Of a stretch of DNA of 7,591 nt, positions 6,413-7,591 are shown in pieces. Position numbers and translations under genes: made by a program. Origin of the DNA: Actinomycetes bacterium (GTDB taxonomy: Bacteria; Actinomycetota; Acidimicrobiia; Acidimicrobiales; Palsa-688); assembly GCA_021816565.1 (NCBI GenBank), contig JAKAXN010000221.1, positions 1 through 7,591 on the forward strand, read 5' to 3'. Every line of letters starts with the position of its first letter. Within the stretch, counting starts at the first letter, position 1. The notes under the pieces were generated by a model that saw nothing but the letters and a program-made list of their open reading frames with translations, was not told the DNA's origin and did no database searches.

Positions 6413-7390
6413 TCAGCTGGTGGCGTGGGCCCGGCGCAGCACGGCCAGCCGGACGAAGCCGATGCCCTTGAGCCGGTGGGCCCGGATGGCCTGCACCGCG
6501 TAGCGGGGATCGTCGCGCAGTACCTCGGCGAGCGACGGCGATATCAGCACCGATCCCGGGCGGGCCGCGATGGTGGCCCGGGAGGCCAGGTTGACGACCG
6601 GGCCGAACAGGTCACCGCCCTGGGAGACCACCGACCCCGACGCCACGCCGACGCGCACCGAGGGGAGGTCGGGAGAGTCGAAGGTCTCGGCCAGCGAGAG
6701 GGCGATCTCCCCAACCTGGTCCACCTCCGAGCTGAACATGACCTCGTCGCCGATCATCTTGATGACCCGGCCGCCGCTACCGACCACCTGGTCGGTGGCC
6801 AGCACCTCGAAGCGCTCGATCAGCTCGGCCGTCTCCCGGTCGCTCAGCTGCTCGCTGAGCGAGGTGAAGCCGACCAGATCGGCGAAGCCCACGGCCACCA
6901 CCGGGCCTTCCTCATTGCTGTTGATCCAGCCGGCCTGGCGGGTGGCGGAGTCCAGGAGGTGACGCCTGAAGAGGTATCCGACGACCTTCTCGAGCTCGTC
7001 GATGCGCTCCCGGTCGAGCAGTTCGTCGCCGGTCTCGGCCAGCCGGTCGGTCCAGAAGCCGATGACCGCGTCCGCCATCCGGGCCGCCGCCAGGCCCAGG
7101 GTGCGGGCCATGTGGAGCAGGTCGGCGTTGTCCAGGCGGCCGGTCTCCACCAGGTGCCGTACCCGGCGCAGGGCCTCGACGTCGGCGTCGAGGTAGGCGT
7201 CCTCGCCGAGGGGCGCGTCGGGCAGCCCCATGGCCCGGCGCAGCCGGCGGGCCAGCTCCAGGTCCACCCCGGACTCGCTGGCCAGCTCGGGGCCGCTGAG
7301 CCGGCGGCTGTCGGGCATGACCGCCTCGGCCAGGCGCTCCACGACCGACTGGTCCCCCGAACCGGAGGGGGTCACCTCCCCGGTGGTCAT
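6413..7390 (-). CDS. class III adenylate cyclase with N-terminal regulatory domain
   Basis: This 325-residue soluble enzyme is predicted to convert ATP to cAMP and pyrophosphate in the cytoplasm. The catalytic domain (about 163-320) carries all canonical residues: metal-binding D171 (GFADLVGFTSLSE) and D215 (MIGDEVMF), adenine-selecting K211 and D260 (GGDLFGPVVN), and transition-state N267 and R271 (VNLASR). K plus D at the base-selecting positions favours ATP over GTP. Class III catalytic domains act as dimers. The N-terminal part (about 15-115) is helical; the stretch from LSGPELASESG (31-41) through YLDADVEALRRVRHLVETG (66-84) looks like a MerR-type helix-turn-helix fold, and resembles the regulatory domain (Pfam Ad_Cy_reg) of the pH-sensing mycobacterial cyclase Rv1264; that likeness is from memory. 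There is no membrane segment. The ATG at 7390 lacks a clear ribosome-binding site and lies just past a strong hairpin, so translation may be coupled to the small ORF upstream. It is 164 bases from the transporter operon. Confidence 0.92.
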   Translation of the reverse strand: MTTGEVTPSGSGDQSVVERLAEAVMPDSRRLSGPELASESGVDLELARRLRRAMGLPDAPLGEDAYLDADVEALRRVRHLVETGRLDNADLLHMARTLGLAAARMADAVIGFWTDRLAETGDELLDRERIDELEKVVGYLFRRHLLDSATRQAGWINSNEEGPVVAVGFADLVGFTSLSEQLSDRETAELIERFEVLATDQVVGSGGRVIKMIGDEVMFSSEVDQVGEIALSLAETFDSPDLPSVRVGVASGSVVSQGGDLFGPVVNLASRATIAARPGSVLISPSLAEVLRDDPRYAVQAIRAHRLKGIGFVRLAVLRRAHATS

Positions 7391-7396
7391 CTGGGC

Positions 7397-7415
7397 CGGC
7401 GCGCCGGGCGCGCCG
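7397..7415 (-). promoter_or_regulatory. perfect GC hairpin between the small ORF and the cyclase start
   Basis: A 9-bp inverted repeat (CGGCGCGCC / GGCGCGCCG) with a single central base fills nearly all of the 25-base gap between the small-ORF stop and the cyclase ATG. It contains two GGCGCGCC octamers (7398-7405 and 7407-7414). The stem begins right after the stop codon and ends 6 bases before the ATG, covering the place where a ribosome-binding site would be. It could block independent initiation at the cyclase. There is no U-tract, so it is not a classic terminator. Confidence 0.6.
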
Positions 7416-7556
7416 TCACCGCCGGTCGCGCCACCAGCCGACGAGGATGCGGTACAGCACGCTGCGGCTGCGTTCCTCGCCCGGACCGGTTCCGTAGAAG
7501 CGCTGGAACGCGGCCGTGTCGTCGGGGCCAGGGGTCCGCTCTTGGGGATCGGTCAT
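7416..7556 (-). CDS. 46-residue small protein or leader ORF upstream of the cyclase
   Basis: This short ORF begins with ATG at 7556 and ends with TGA; I do not recognise it. It encodes a polar N-terminal half (MTDPQERTPGPDDTAAFQRF) and a C-terminus of hydrophobic and basic residues (VLYRILVGWWRDRR, 33-46), which could be a short amphipathic membrane- or partner-binding helix. About 40 of its 46 sense codons end in G or C, as in the neighbouring genes. It has no Shine-Dalgarno site, but a TAGACT box 7 bases before the ATG fits a leaderless transcript. It is in a different frame from the cyclase (25-base gap), so it is not simply a longer N-terminus. It may be a real small protein, or a leader whose translation opens the hairpin before the cyclase. 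Confidence 0.55.
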   Translation of the reverse strand: MTDPQERTPGPDDTAAFQRFYGTGPGEERSRSVLYRILVGWWRDRR

Positions 7557-7563
7557 GGGACAG

Positions 7564-7569
7564 AGTCTA
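7564..7569 (-). promoter_or_regulatory. -10 element for a leaderless transcript
   Basis: TAGACT on the minus strand fits the actinobacterial -10 pattern TANNNT. Exactly 7 bases separate it from the ATG at 7556, which would put the first transcribed base at or next to the A of the start codon. The -35 region falls at the window edge (CGACCG at 7586-7591 with a 16-base spacer), so it cannot be judged. The box lies in a small inverted repeat (GTCT-TT-AGAC on the minus strand, 7565-7574). Confidence 0.5.
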
Positions 7570-7591
7570 AAGACCCGGGGGGCCGCGGTCG

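Noticed and set aside
6278..7570. 430-codon open frame on the plus strand opposite the cyclase
   Set aside because: It is a shadow: the opposite strand encodes a cyclase with every catalytic motif, while this translation is a Gly/His/Arg/Gln mixture with no domain.

Overview
The window is GC-rich DNA (third codon positions almost all G or C) with every supportable gene on the minus strand, so transcription runs from right to left. The composition, class III cyclase architecture, a leaderless-type promoter, a fused LivH-LivM permease and Ala/Ser/Gly/Thr-rich surface tethers suggest a high-GC actinobacterium. An uncultured acidimicrobial-type lineage is possible, but that placement is only a guess. 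I see no tRNA, rRNA, CRISPR, insertion sequence or attachment site.

Right-hand block (7591 to 6413): a TAGACT -10 element lies 7 bases ahead of the ATG of a 46-codon ORF, which suggests a leaderless mRNA. The stop codon of this ORF abuts a perfect 9-bp GC hairpin. Six bases beyond the hairpin is the ATG of a soluble class III adenylate cyclase with an N-terminal helical regulatory domain and all six canonical catalytic residues. The cyclase has no clear Shine-Dalgarno sequence, so its translation may depend on the small ORF.

A 164-base intergenic stretch (6249 to 6412) follows. It carries a CRP-like palindrome (GTG-N8-CAC), a 7-bp GC hairpin in the presumed leader, and no convincing -10 box.

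Left-hand block (6248 to the left edge): four tightly packed genes. First is a secreted, C-terminally anchored surface protein of unknown function, starting at GTG. Second, 3 bases after it, is a membrane-tethered type 1 periplasmic-binding-fold substrate-binding protein. Third, overlapping by 19 bases, is a permease with LivH and LivM fused in one chain. Fourth, overlapping by ATGA, is a LivF-type ATPase cut by the window edge. Together they form a branched-chain-amino-acid-type (HAAT family) ABC importer with an extra surface-anchored partner. No LivG-type ATPase is seen; it may lie past the left edge.

Working model (inference): the cyclase makes cAMP, and a CRP-family regulator not encoded here may act at the palindrome before the transporter operon. 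The two surface proteins sit outside the membrane on flexible tethers with opposite anchoring (C-terminal and N-terminal) and could cooperate in capturing the substrate. The true substrate cannot be read from the sequence.
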